Source: Pseudomonadota bacterium (GTDB taxonomy: Bacteria; Pseudomonadota; Alphaproteobacteria; Acetobacterales; Acetobacteraceae). Taken from it: a stretch of DNA of 64,000 bases. A program made the position numbers and the translations under genes. Below are positions 27,899-36,230 of this stretch, piece after piece. Location of the stretch: assembly GCA_021805565.1 (NCBI GenBank), contig JAJZFA010000021.1:62001-126000 (forward strand), written 5' to 3'. Positions within the stretch are counted from its first letter, which is position 1. Every line of letters starts with the position of its first letter. A model generated the notes under the pieces. That model was not told where the DNA came from. It made no database searches and worked only from the letters and a program-made list of their open reading frames with translations.

Positions 27899-27942
27899 TG
27901 TCATCCTAAGTTTACTATTCAGTATGTCAACTCTGATTTACG
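27899..27942 (-). promoter_or_regulatory. bchC promoter with two tandem PpsR/CrtJ-like sites
   Basis: Two TGT-N12-AC(T/G) sequences, 27899-27916 and 27925-27942, lie exactly 8 bp apart. The PpsR/CrtJ consensus is TGT-N12-ACA, and in Rhodobacter capsulatus two such palindromes 8 bp apart control bchC. On the minus strand a TTGACA (27930-27925) sits within the upstream site. It is followed after 16 bp by TAGGAT (27908-27903), a candidate -35/-10 pair that would start the transcript about 43 bases before bchC. Each site has one mismatch to the consensus half-site. The promoter also lies inside the crtF-bchC gap. Confidence 0.7.
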
Positions 27943-27955
27943 TTTTTGGGGCTGT

Positions 27956-29131
27956 TCATTTGGACGCGACCAAAATCCGCACCTGCATCGGCCGGCGCGT
28001 CGTCACCGGACGAACCCCGGTAAACCCGGCGGCGTGCAGCAACACCGCCAGTTCCTCCATCCGGCGCGGGCGGCCGCTGCCCATCGCCAATAAATAGAAG
28101 GCGAAATAGGCTTCCACGCCCGGTGCGTCCGGCGTTCCGGCCATCGGTTCCGCCAGTAAAATCGTTCCGCCGGACGGCAGCGCCTGCCAGGCCGCGGTCA
28201 GGATCGCCAGCGCCGACTCGTCGTCGTGGTCGTGAACGACGCGCACCAGGGAAATAATATCGGCCCCGTCTGGCAGCGGACCGGTGCGGAAATCGCCGCC
28301 GAAAACCTCCGCCCGTCCCGCGTCCCCTGCCGCGAATCGGTCCCGCGCCCGGGCGGCCACCGCCGGCAAATCGAACAGCATCAGCTTCAGGCCGGGATGG
28401 GCGGCGGCCACGGCGGTCAGGAACGTGCCGTCTCCGCCCCCGAGGTCGAGCAGGCAGCGATGCCGGTCCAGCCGGTACGCGGCCAGGATGTCCGCGGCCA
28501 CCAGCGGCTGCGACCGAGCCATCAATGTGCTGTAGGCGGCTACGTCGGCTGAGCCGAGGTGGTTAGGCGACCCGGCGGCCGCGTACGGCCATAACCGCCC
28601 GATCGCTGTGCCGGGATGGTCGCCGCGCAGCAGGGCGACAGGATCGCCGAGGTCGGCATACAGCAGCGCGTGGTGCTCGATCATCGCCGCCACACCGCGA
28701 TTGGCGGTCAGCGCGGCCCCCAGCACGCCCAGGCCGAACCGCCCGTCGCGCCGCCGTTCCGTCAGGTCCAGCGCCGCCGCCGCGTCCAGCAACCGCCGCG
28801 CGTTATCGGGCGGCAGCGACAACGCGATGGCCAGATCGGCCACCGAACGCGGACCGTCCAGCAACGCGTCGAACAGCCGCAGGCGGACACAGGCCAGCAG
28901 CACCTGACTGTAAACAAATCCAGCGCACAGATCGAACAACCCCCGCGCGCGCCGCCGGGCAACCGGCCGGGTGAATGGAAACGCGCTGGCCCACCGTTGA
29001 AAGCCCGCGCTGCCCAGCAGCCGGTTACGCAGGCCGAACAGCCAGCCGGCGATCCCGGCTTCCGGAATCCGGTTCGCAAATATCCGATCCGCCGGCCCTT
29101 GGTGGGCCGGTGCCAGGGCGGGTCCGGACAT
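27956..29131 (-). CDS. crtF: Demethylspheroidene/hydroxyneurosporene O-methyltransferase
   Basis: A 391-residue class I methyltransferase. An N-terminal winged-helix dimerisation domain covers about residues 60-150, and the SAM site LLDLGGGDGTFL is near 225. FDLPAVAARARDRF, DIISLVRVVHDHDDE and LLAEPMAGTPDAP are CrtF hallmarks. It methylates the C1 hydroxyl group made by CrtC. The start ATG overlaps the crtE stop by one base (TGATG); the longer open frame upstream is antisense to crtE. Its stop lies just upstream of the bchC promoter, so crtEF and bchC transcripts may be partly separate. Confidence 0.93.
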   Translation of the reverse strand: MSGPALAPAHQGPADRIFANRIPEAGIAGWLFGLRNRLLGSAGFQRWASAFPFTRPVARRRARGLFDLCAGFVYSQVLLACVRLRLFDALLDGPRSVADLAIALSLPPDNARRLLDAAAALDLTERRRDGRFGLGVLGAALTANRGVAAMIEHHALLYADLGDPVALLRGDHPGTAIGRLWPYAAAGSPNHLGSADVAAYSTLMARSQPLVAADILAAYRLDRHRCLLDLGGGDGTFLTAVAAAHPGLKLMLFDLPAVAARARDRFAAGDAGRAEVFGGDFRTGPLPDGADIISLVRVVHDHDDESALAILTAAWQALPSGGTILLAEPMAGTPDAPGVEAYFAFYLLAMGSGRPRRMEELAVLLHAAGFTGVRPVTTRRPMQVRILVASK

Positions 29132-30000
29132 CACGCCGCGCGCTGAGACATATCCTTGGGCAGCAGGCGGCGGGCCTCGCTCAGAGTCAGCGCCTTCAGC
29201 GCCGCCGCCCCGGGACAGGGCGGAATCGAATCGGCCGCCGCCGCGGCCAGCGCGTCCAGGTGCCGCATCGCGCCATCCACGCCCATTGCCAGCGCCGCGT
29301 TGGGACGGCCCAGCGCCTTGTCCTGTCCCGCCGGCTTGCCCAGATCCGCCTCGCCCGACAGCACGTCGGCGATGTCGTCGGCGACCTGATAGGCCTCGCC
29401 CAGGCTCTCGCCCAGTTGCCGCCACCGGATGGATTCCGCTCCCGCCGCGGCCGCTCCCGCCAACGTGGCGGCGGCGAACAAGGCGCCGGTCTTGGCGCGC
29501 TGATACTGTCCCAGGTCGATCGCCGGCTCGCATTCCCAGGCCTGCCCGGCGGCGATGCCCGACGGCAGGCCGGTGGCGCTCGCCAAAATCGCGATCAGGC
29601 CGCCCAGCCGGACCGGCGAACCGGCGGCGCCCCACGCGATCGTCTGGAATGACAGCACGATCAGCGCGTCCCCCGCCAGCACCGCCAGCGGTTCGCCATA
29701 GGCGCGATGCACCGACGGGCGGCCGCGGCGGATAGCCGCGTTATCGAAGCAGGGCAAATCGTCGTGGACCAGCGATGCGCAGTGCATGAACTCGATCGCC
29801 GCGGCGGCCGCGTCGGCGGCGGCCGGATCGTCGTCGCCGCACGCGGCCGCGACCGCGAGGCACAGGCGGGACCGGATGCGCGCGCCGCGCGGAAACACCG
29901 CGTGACGCATGGCGGCGGCCAGCAAGGGCGGGCCGCCCTTATTATCGACGCGATCCAGCGAAGCGGTCAGGGTCCGCTCGATCCGGGCGACGGCATCCAT
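29131..30000 (-). CDS. crtE: Geranylgeranyl diphosphate synthase
   Basis: A 289-residue all-helical prenyltransferase. First aspartate-rich motif DDLPCFD at residues 80-86 with RRGRPSVH after it; second motif DDIAD near 205. KTGALFAAA is the conserved Lys/Thr segment. It makes GGPP for carotenoids and for the bacteriochlorophyll tail. The start is the ATG at 29998-30000 with GGAGG five bases upstream; a TTG five codons earlier is less likely. It is the first gene of the leftward photosynthesis run. Confidence 0.94.
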   Translation of the reverse strand: MDAVARIERTLTASLDRVDNKGGPPLLAAAMRHAVFPRGARIRSRLCLAVAAACGDDDPAAADAAAAAIEFMHCASLVHDDLPCFDNAAIRRGRPSVHRAYGEPLAVLAGDALIVLSFQTIAWGAAGSPVRLGGLIAILASATGLPSGIAAGQAWECEPAIDLGQYQRAKTGALFAAATLAGAAAAGAESIRWRQLGESLGEAYQVADDIADVLSGEADLGKPAGQDKALGRPNAALAMGVDGAMRHLDALAAAAADSIPPCPGAAALKALTLSEARRLLPKDMSQRAA

Positions 30001-30025
30001 GGCGACCTCCCTCAAACTGTCAATT

Positions 30026-30067
30026 ATTGTTGTCGGTCTTGAATGTCACGTCAACCTGACACATAAG
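30026..30067. promoter_or_regulatory. Divergent crtE/crtD promoters sharing a perfect PpsR/CrtJ site
   Basis: TGTC-N10-GACA at 30044-30061 matches TGT-N12-ACA exactly. For crtD (+), TTGAAT (30039-30044), 17 bp, CATAAG (30062-30067) form a weak promoter whose spacer is the site itself. For crtE (-), TTGACG (30054-30049), 17 bp, AACAAT (30031-30026) form another whose -35 box lies inside the site. Predicted starts are about 20 bases from each gene. One bound repressor could shut both. Confidence 0.65.
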
Positions 30068-30093
30068 TCAACGCCGAAATGGAAGGTTCAGCG

Positions 30094-31569
30094 ATGCGCA
30101 CGCCTCGCGTCACGATCGTCGGTGCCGGCGCGGGGGGGTTGGCAGCCGCCACCGACCTCGCGCGATCCGGCCTCGCCGTCACGGTGCTGGAACGCGCCGC
30201 CGCGCCGGGCGGGAAAATCCGCCAGACGGCCGGAATCGATGCCGGCCCGACCGTGCTGACCATGAAACCGGTGTTCGACGACCTGTTCGCCGGCGCGGGA
30301 TCGTCGCTTGCGGACCATCTGACGCTGCACCCGGCCACCCTGCTCGCCCGGCATGCCTGGAGCGACTCCGAAACGCTCGACCTGTTCGCCAACACCGCAC
30401 AAACCGCCGACGCCATCGGCGCTTTCGCCGGACCGGCCGAGGCCGCCGGATACCGGAGTTTTGTCCAGCGTTCGAAACGCATGTTTCAAACGCTGGACAA
30501 ACCGTTCATGCGATCCCCGCGTCCAACCGCGTTGTCGCTCGCGGCCGGATCGGGGATTTCCGCGATGCTGGGCATCTCGCCCTTCGCCACCCTGTGGAAC
30601 GCGCTGGGCGAGCATTTCAAGGACCCCAGGCTGCGCCAGTTGTTCGGCCGCTATGCCACCTATAGCGGTTCGTCGCCGTTCCTGGCGCCCGCGACGCTGA
30701 TGCTGATCGCGCATGTCGAACAACAAGGGGTTTGGTTGCCCGAAGGCGGCATGATCCGGCTGGCGGCGGCGCTGGCCGCACTGGCCAGCCGCAAGGGCGC
30801 GGTCCTGCGCATGAACGCGCATGTGTCGGAAATCCTGGTTTCCGGCGGCCGAGCGCGCGGCGTGGTACTGGGGACCGGCGAACGGATCGAATCCGATGCG
30901 GTGATATGCAATGCCGATGCCGCCGCGCTGGCGGCCGGCGCGTTCGGACACGGCGCCATTCCCGCCGTGCCGGCCCCAAAGCGTGCCGGCCGGTCGCAAT
31001 CGGGGGTCACCTGGGCGCTGACCGCGACCGCAAGCGGGTTTCCGCTGACCCGCCACAATGTCTTTTTCTCACGCGACTACCGGACCGAATTCGCCGATGT
31101 CTTCCGCGACGGACACCTTCCGGACGAACCGACCGTCTATGTTTGCGCGCAAGATCGCGGCGAACCGGGCGCCGAACCGGACGGCACACCGGAACGGCTA
31201 TTGGTTTTGGTCAACGCACCGCCGACCGGCGACCGGCACGCGTTCAACCCACAGGAGATCGAGGCATGCGCGACCCGGACATTCGCCCTGCTGCACCGCG
31301 CCGGCCTGTCGATCGATCGCCGGCCGGAAGCGACGGCGGTCACGACCCCGGCGGATTTCGAGGCGCTTTACCCGGCGACGGGGGGCGCCCTGTACGGGCA
31401 GGCGGTGCATGGCCCGATGGCGGCGTTCCGCCGGCCCGGATCGCGGAGCAAAATCCCCGGCCTGTATCTGGCGGGGGGCAGCGTGCATCCGGGACCGGGC
31501 GTGCCGATGGCGGTGCTGTCGGGCCGACTCGCGGCATCGGCGCTGCTGGCGGACCTGACTTCGCGATAA
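30094..31569 (+). CDS. crtD: Methoxyneurosporene/hydroxyneurosporene dehydrogenase
   Basis: A 491-residue FAD-dependent phytoene-desaturase-family enzyme. The dinucleotide fold is VTIVGAGAGGLAAA, then ERAAAPGGKIR and GIDAGPTVLTMKPVF, which separates CrtD from CrtI. The C-terminal FAD motif is GLYLAGGSVHPGPGVPMA. It introduces the C3,4 double bond. The start is the ATG at 30094 with GAAGG seven bases before; an ATG at 30079 would lie almost at the predicted transcription start. The TAA stop overlaps an ATA where crtC appears to begin. Confidence 0.93.
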   Translation: MRTPRVTIVGAGAGGLAAATDLARSGLAVTVLERAAAPGGKIRQTAGIDAGPTVLTMKPVFDDLFAGAGSSLADHLTLHPATLLARHAWSDSETLDLFANTAQTADAIGAFAGPAEAAGYRSFVQRSKRMFQTLDKPFMRSPRPTALSLAAGSGISAMLGISPFATLWNALGEHFKDPRLRQLFGRYATYSGSSPFLAPATLMLIAHVEQQGVWLPEGGMIRLAAALAALASRKGAVLRMNAHVSEILVSGGRARGVVLGTGERIESDAVICNADAAALAAGAFGHGAIPAVPAPKRAGRSQSGVTWALTATASGFPLTRHNVFFSRDYRTEFADVFRDGHLPDEPTVYVCAQDRGEPGAEPDGTPERLLVLVNAPPTGDRHAFNPQEIEACATRTFALLHRAGLSIDRRPEATAVTTPADFEALYPATGGALYGQAVHGPMAAFRRPGSRSKIPGLYLAGGSVHPGPGVPMAVLSGRLAASALLADLTSR

Positions 31570-32459
31570 CGCCGCCCGCCGGCGGTTACGCCTGGTGGTA
31601 TGTCGATGCGCTCAGCGACGACGGCGCGTTCGGCATCACGCTGATCGCATTCCTGGGCAGCGTGTTTTCACCTTATTATAAGTGGGCGCGGCGATCTGGC
31701 GGCGGCGACCCGATGCGCCATTGCGCGCTGAACGTGGCGCTGTACGGCAAGACACGCCGCTGGGCGATGACCGAACGCGGCGCCGCCGCCGTCGAACGCG
31801 GGCCGGACTTCCTGACTATCGGACGAAGCGGCATGGAATGGGACGGGTCCGGGCTGACAATCCGCATCGACGAAACAACCGCGCCCATCCCGCGGCGCAT
31901 CCAGGGCGTCGTCCGCCTGTATCCCCCAGCGGTGGAAGACCGCACGTTGTCGCTCGATACCGCCGGCCGGCACCGCTGGCGCCCCATCGCCCCCTGCGCT
32001 CGTATTGAGGTCGCGCTCAATCGCCCCAACCTGTCCTGGTCCGGTCAGGCGTATTTCGACACCAACCAGGGCGACCGGCCGCTGGAAGCCGATTTCGTCC
32101 GCTGGGACTGGAGCCGGACACCGGTCCCCGGTGGAACGGCGATCTTGTACGACATCGAACGCCAGGATGGACCGTTGACGCTGGCCATGCGGTACGACGC
32201 GGCCGGAGGCGTCCAGGATTTTGCCGCGCCGCCCGCCCTGACCCTGCCCCGCACGCGATGGGGAATCCCGCGCCGGATTTGTTCGGCGGAGGCCTCGGTC
32301 GTCCACACACTGGAAGACACCCCGTTCTACGCCAGGTCGGTCGTCGCCGCGCACATGCTGGGAGGGCCGGTTACCGCGATGCACGAAAGCCTGTCGCTGG
32401 ACCGGTTCGCACGCCCGTGGGTACAGGCGATGCTGCCGTTCCGCATGCCGCGCATCTAG
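31566..32459 (+). CDS. crtC: Acyclic carotenoid 1,2-hydratase, no canonical start codon
   Basis: A 297-residue CrtC, adding water across the terminal double bond. Conserved stretches are GGYAWWYVDALSDDG, IAFLGSVFSPYYKWAR, HCALNVALYG, WAMTERG and FDTNQGDRPLE. No ATG, GTG or TTG precedes GGYAWWYV in frame back through the end of crtD. The most likely start is the ATA at 31566-31568, overlapping the crtD TAA as ATAA, the same geometry as the ATGA overlaps elsewhere here. A CTG at 31641 would reproduce the short Rhodobacter-type N-terminus but drop a conserved segment. Ribosome site weak. Confidence 0.85.
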   Translation: MTPPAGGYAWWYVDALSDDGAFGITLIAFLGSVFSPYYKWARRSGGGDPMRHCALNVALYGKTRRWAMTERGAAAVERGPDFLTIGRSGMEWDGSGLTIRIDETTAPIPRRIQGVVRLYPPAVEDRTLSLDTAGRHRWRPIAPCARIEVALNRPNLSWSGQAYFDTNQGDRPLEADFVRWDWSRTPVPGGTAILYDIERQDGPLTLAMRYDAAGGVQDFAAPPALTLPRTRWGIPRRICSAEASVVHTLEDTPFYARSVVAAHMLGGPVTAMHESLSLDRFARPWVQAMLPFRMPRI

Positions 32460-32609
32460 CGACCGGCGGCGGTTCGGTCACCCACGGCTGTCTTGCACGC
32501 GCATCCCGAAAGCTTGGATGTCCAAACCAGGACGGGGGGGGGAATCGAGCCTCACGACATTCGTGCAATTGCCCCGGAGCCATTCCATCCGTTGCCGCTG
32601 TATCCATTT

Positions 32610-32625
32610 CGATATATCGTTATAC
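32610..32625. promoter_or_regulatory. CGATATATCG palindrome before the binding-protein gene
   Basis: A 10-bp palindrome, CGATATATCG (32610-32619), runs into TTATAC, ending at 32625, and lies 15 bases upstream of the ATG, overlapping the leader. ATCGTTATA resembles one half of the ModE box (ATCGnTATATA). Only one half is recognisable, so assignment to ModE is weak despite the neighbouring modA. Confidence 0.3.
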
Positions 32626-32633
32626 AGGAGGAC

Positions 32634-33617
32634 ATGGAACCGTTGAAAATTCCGGCACTCATCCTGGGGCTGCTGTGCTCGGTGTCCTTCGCGATGGCGG
32701 CAGAGGTGACCGACTCGACGGGCCGCGTCGTGACGATCCCTGACCATATCGAACGGATTCTGCCCGCCGGCCCGCCCGCTGCCGTGCTTTTGGCCGCCAT
32801 CGCGCCAGGACAAACGATCGGCTTTCCGCTTCCCATCGCCGAAGCCGCGCGCGCCGATCTGGCGCCCGCGGCCAGCGTTCTGCCCATGGTGCCGCGCCTG
32901 ACGGGCCAGGGCGAGATGACAGCGGCGGTCCAGTCGCTGCATCCGGATCTGATCATCGATTACGGTTCGGTCTCGCCCCGTTACAAACAACTGGCACAGG
33001 ACACCCAGCAAAAGACCGGCGTGCCGACACTGTTGTTCGATGGCGCGCTGGATCGGATCCCCGCCGTGGCCCGCGCGATCGGCCAGATCGCGCACCAAAC
33101 CGAGCAGGCCGAAACCGTTGCTCGCATGGCCGAGGCGATCCTGGCGTTACCGGTGCCGGTGCAAAGCCATCCCAACGTCTTCTACGCGCGTGGGGCGGAC
33201 GGGCTGACGGCCGCGGCCCCGGACACCGAAATCACCGCGATATTCGGACGCCTGGGATGGCATGTCGTCGCCCCGGACGGGTCGGGCCCGTTCCGGCGAA
33301 CCACCGTGGATGCGATCCGCACGCTCGATCCAGACATTATTATTTTGTCCGATCCGGCGGCGAAACCTGTCCTGACCACCCCGCCATGGGCCGCCTTGCG
33401 GGCGGTGCGCGGCGGCCACGCCTACATCGCCCCATCCGACCCGTTTGGGTGGGTAGAAGAACCGCCCTCCATCAATCGTCTGCTCGGCCTGGCCTGGCTT
33501 AGCGGAGCCGACCCGCGCACGCTGGCGGCTGTATTCAATGCGACCGTCTATGGCCGGGTGCTAACCGCCGACCAACTCACGGCGATCGTCGGCGCAACAC
33601 CGGCGCTGCAACACTGA
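32634..33617 (+). CDS. Periplasmic metal/chelate-binding protein (FecB/BtuF-like)
   Basis: A 327-residue class III binding protein (Peripla_BP_2). Signal peptide residues 1-23 (LKIPALILGLLCSVSFAMAA). The mature part opens VTDSTGRVVTIPDHIERIL as in FecB/BtuF-type receptors, and contains HPDLIIDYG and a C-terminal PPSINRLLGLAWL. AGGAGG is immediately upstream of the ATG. No permease or ATPase is adjacent; the next gene, 14 bases on, is modA, so the pair may serve transporters encoded elsewhere. The ligand could be a metal-chelate or oxyanion and is not determined. Confidence 0.78.
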   Translation: MEPLKIPALILGLLCSVSFAMAAEVTDSTGRVVTIPDHIERILPAGPPAAVLLAAIAPGQTIGFPLPIAEAARADLAPAASVLPMVPRLTGQGEMTAAVQSLHPDLIIDYGSVSPRYKQLAQDTQQKTGVPTLLFDGALDRIPAVARAIGQIAHQTEQAETVARMAEAILALPVPVQSHPNVFYARGADGLTAAAPDTEITAIFGRLGWHVVAPDGSGPFRRTTVDAIRTLDPDIIILSDPAAKPVLTTPPWAALRAVRGGHAYIAPSDPFGWVEEPPSINRLLGLAWLSGADPRTLAAVFNATVYGRVLTADQLTAIVGATPALQH

Positions 33618-33631
33618 CCAGACGGGACATC

Positions 33632-34387
33632 ATGCGCTTATTGCTCATTCTGCTGCTGACGCTGGCACCGTTCCAGGCCCGCGCCCAGGCGCAGCCACTG
33701 ACCGTGTTCGCCGCCGCCAGCCTGACAGACGCGATGCAGGACATTGTTCGGCTGTGGGTCGCCGCCGGGCATCCGGCGCCGCGGCTGTCCTTCGCGTCGA
33801 GTTCAACCTTGGTCCGGCAGATACAGGAGGGGGCCCCCGCCAACGTGTTTGCGTCGGCCGATGAAAAATGGATGGATGTCCTGGCAACCGCCAACCTGAT
33901 CGCGGTCGGTACGCGGCGGGATATCCTGGGCAACGATCTGGTGCTGATCGTCCCGGCCGACCGCCCGATGCACGCAACGATAGCGCCTGGCTTCGATCTG
34001 TCCGCCTTGCTGGGGGCCGACGGACGGCTGGCTGTCGGCGACCCGGCCCATGTGCCGGCTGGCATTTACGCCGAACAGGCGTTGCGCGCACTGGGGCTGT
34101 GGAACACCGCCGCCCCGCATCTGGCGGCCGCGGCCGATGTGCGATCCGCGTTGCTGTTGGTGGAACGGGGCGAGGCGCCCGCCGGTATCGTTTATGCCAC
34201 CGATGCCGCGGCGTCGAAGGCGGTGATGGTCGCGGGCGTGTTCCCGGCCGCCAGCTACGACCCGGTGACCTACCCGTTCGCGATCCCAAAAGCCGGCGAC
34301 ACGCCCGAAGCGCGTGCGTTCCTGGCCTTTCTGTCGTCGGCCGCGGCGCGCGATGTATGGATCCAGCACGGATTTAAGGTGAAATAG
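33632..34387 (+). CDS. modA: Molybdate-binding periplasmic protein
   Basis: A 251-residue class II binding protein. Signal peptide residues 1-20 (LLLILLLTLAPFQARAQA). LTVFAAASLTDAM, FASSSTLVRQIQEGAPANVFASA and GDPAHVPAGIYAEQAL are ModA hallmarks. It delivers molybdate (or tungstate) to ModBC, which are not in the window. Its 3' end overlaps the convergent tetR gene by 14 bases. moeA, 19 kb away, also belongs to molybdenum cofactor metabolism. Confidence 0.92.
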   Translation: MRLLLILLLTLAPFQARAQAQPLTVFAAASLTDAMQDIVRLWVAAGHPAPRLSFASSSTLVRQIQEGAPANVFASADEKWMDVLATANLIAVGTRRDILGNDLVLIVPADRPMHATIAPGFDLSALLGADGRLAVGDPAHVPAGIYAEQALRALGLWNTAAPHLAAAADVRSALLLVERGEAPAGIVYATDAAASKAVMVAGVFPAASYDPVTYPFAIPKAGDTPEARAFLAFLSSAAARDVWIQHGFKVK

Positions 34388-34985
34388 GCTCCGACGGCGG
34401 CGGGTGCACGCCAACCATGTGTAGCGCCAGATGCGCCAGTTTCTCGCCGGCCGCCTCGATCGGCAAACGACCGTCCGGCTGGTACCAGGTATAGGCCCAA
34501 CTGACCATGCCGCCGATCGCCAGCGCCGCGACCCGCACGTCCGCCACCGAGAATTCGCCCGCCGCGGCGCCTTCTTCCAGCAAATCGCTCAACACCCGGT
34601 CAAAGCGTTTGCGCAGGGCGTTGATGCCAGCCAGACCAGCCTCCGAGAGATTTTTTTCCTCGCGGAAATAGACCGCGATATTGGCCTGACGCTGAAACAC
34701 CACTTTGCTGAAATTCACGATCCCGTCGAATAATCTGCCGGCGGCCGAACCGGGTTGGGCCGCGGCCGCTGCGATCGCGCCCAGGGACAATTCGATCGTG
34801 GGGCTGCAGATCGCCTCCAGCAATTCGACCTTGCTGCGGAAATGGGTATAAATGAACGGCTTGGTGACGCCCAGCTTGCCGGCGATATCGTCGAGCGTGG
34901 TGCCGCTGAAGCCGCGTTCGTAGAACAGCTTCACCGCCTCCTCCAGGATGCGTTCCCGCTTATAGGCTGTTATTTCTTCACGCAT
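34374..34985 (-). CDS. TetR/AcrR-family transcriptional regulator
   Basis: A 203-residue regulator with an N-terminal TetR HTH (RERILEEAVKLFYERGFSG, then TLDDIAGKLGVTKPFIYTHF at about 30-49). The ligand-binding half is helical (PF17932-like), as in regulators of fatty acid or acyl-CoA genes. It is 84 bases downstream of accA on the same strand and convergent with modA. Its targets are unknown; lipid metabolism is a reasonable guess from accA. Confidence 0.88.
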   Translation of the reverse strand: MREEITAYKRERILEEAVKLFYERGFSGTTLDDIAGKLGVTKPFIYTHFRSKVELLEAICSPTIELSLGAIAAAAAQPGSAAGRLFDGIVNFSKVVFQRQANIAVYFREEKNLSEAGLAGINALRKRFDRVLSDLLEEGAAAGEFSVADVRVAALAIGGMVSWAYTWYQPDGRLPIEAAGEKLAHLALHMVGVHPPPSEPISP

Positions 34986-35069
34986 GACGTTTTCGCCGTT
35001 CGGTCGCGGAGATATCGCAACTCCCTGATTCAGTTAAGCAGAATTTAATCACCCCGGCCAGACTTGCGG

Positions 35070-36026
35070 TCACGTGAGCGCTTCGTGGCCCATGGCGAGA
35101 AATTTCTCGCGCCGCCGGGTGCGCAGCGTGACGGCGTCGAGATCCGCCAGGGCGGTCAGCGCGTCCTGTATCGCAACCCCCACCGCTTCCATCGTCGCCT
35201 GTTTGTCGCGCTGGGCGCCGCCCAGCGGCTCTGCCACGATCCGATCGATCAGTTTCAGCCGCAGCAGGTCTTCGGCGGTCAGGCGCAGTGCCTCCGCCGC
35301 CACGGACGCCTGTGCGGCATCCCGCCAAAGAATGGACGCACAGCCCTCGGGGGAGATCACCGAGTAGATCGCATGTTCCAGCATCAGGATCCGGTCGCCC
35401 GACGCCAGGGCGATCGCCCCGCCCGACCCGCCCTCGCCGATAATCGTGGCGATAATCGGCACCGGCGCTTCCAGGCAGGCTTCGATGGAGCGAGCGATCG
35501 CTTCGGCCTGGCCGCGCGCTTCGGCGTCGATGCCTGGAAACGCACCGGATGTATCGACAAAAGTAAGAACCGGCATGCCGAAGCGCCCGGCAAGTTCCAC
35601 CAGCCGTCTGGCTTTGCGATAGCCTTCGGGCCGAGCCGATCCGAAATTGTGCTTCACGCGGGATTCGGTGTCGGTTCCTTTTTCGGTTCCCAGAACCACG
35701 ACGGATCGGCCGTTGAATCGTCCGATACCGCCCAGAACGGCGGCATCGTCGGCAAACGCCCGATCCCCGGCCAAAGGCGTGAAGCCGGTAATCAGGGTAC
35801 GAATGTAATCCCCAGCCTTCGGGCGATCCGGATGGCGGGCAACCTGGGTTTTCTGCCAGGGCGTCAGGCGCGCGTAGGTCGTGCGCAACTGCCGGTCCGC
35901 CACCGTTGTCAGCCGAACAACCTCGTCGGCGATATTGATCCCGTCGGGCTCCGACATACGCCGGAGCTCCTCGATCTTGCCTTCCAGTTCGGCGATGGAT
36001 TTTTCGAAGTCGAGGAAATGACGCAT
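35070..36026 (-). CDS. accA: Acetyl-CoA carboxylase carboxyltransferase subunit alpha
   Basis: A 318-residue carboxyltransferase alpha subunit. FLDFEKSIAELEGKIEEL at the N-terminus, GNxxPEGYRKA-type segment (SARPEGYRKARR), DTSGAFPGIDAEARGQ and GEGGSGGAIAL are diagnostic. It transfers the carboxyl group from biotin carboxyl carrier protein to acetyl-CoA, the first committed step of fatty acid synthesis. It is divergent from mntH. The partners accBCD are not nearby, as is common. Confidence 0.96.
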   Translation of the reverse strand: MRHFLDFEKSIAELEGKIEELRRMSEPDGINIADEVVRLTTVADRQLRTTYARLTPWQKTQVARHPDRPKAGDYIRTLITGFTPLAGDRAFADDAAVLGGIGRFNGRSVVVLGTEKGTDTESRVKHNFGSARPEGYRKARRLVELAGRFGMPVLTFVDTSGAFPGIDAEARGQAEAIARSIEACLEAPVPIIATIIGEGGSGGAIALASGDRILMLEHAIYSVISPEGCASILWRDAAQASVAAEALRLTAEDLLRLKLIDRIVAEPLGGAQRDKQATMEAVGVAIQDALTALADLDAVTLRTRRREKFLAMGHEALT

Positions 36027-36153
36027 GGGGCGGGGGCTTTAGCACACTTCGCCGTCAGGGGAAGTGGCCGCCACAGGCAGCGGCGATGACGGCCTGGGCC
36101 AAAGAATGCAGGGCCGGCATGCGAGAAGGTTCGCCAAACTGCTCGACTCGGAA

Positions 36154-36169
36154 TGTAGCCTAGGCTACA
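36154..36169. promoter_or_regulatory. Perfect 16-bp palindromic operator (MntR-like) before mntH
   Basis: TGTAGCCTAGGCTACA is a perfect inverted repeat. A good -10 box, CATAAT (36185-36190), begins 15 bases after it, so the palindrome covers the expected -35 position. A DtxR-family regulator gene (mntR) follows mntH, and DtxR-type sites commonly have TAGGCTAGCCTA-like symmetry. Autoregulated, manganese-dependent repression of mntH-mntR is the likely function. Confidence 0.75.
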
Positions 36170-36230
36170 CTCTGTTGTGAAAGGCATAATATATGGCCAT
36201 CGCTGCAAAATCGTCCGACCCGGTGCGCGC

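Noticed and set aside
27854-27904. Upstream ATG of bchC at 27904
   Set aside because: It falls on the predicted -10 region of the promoter and adds residues absent from other BchC proteins.
32610-32625. Full ModE operator upstream of the binding-protein and modA genes
   Set aside because: Only one half-site is recognisable; kept as a weak palindrome and not as a ModE box.
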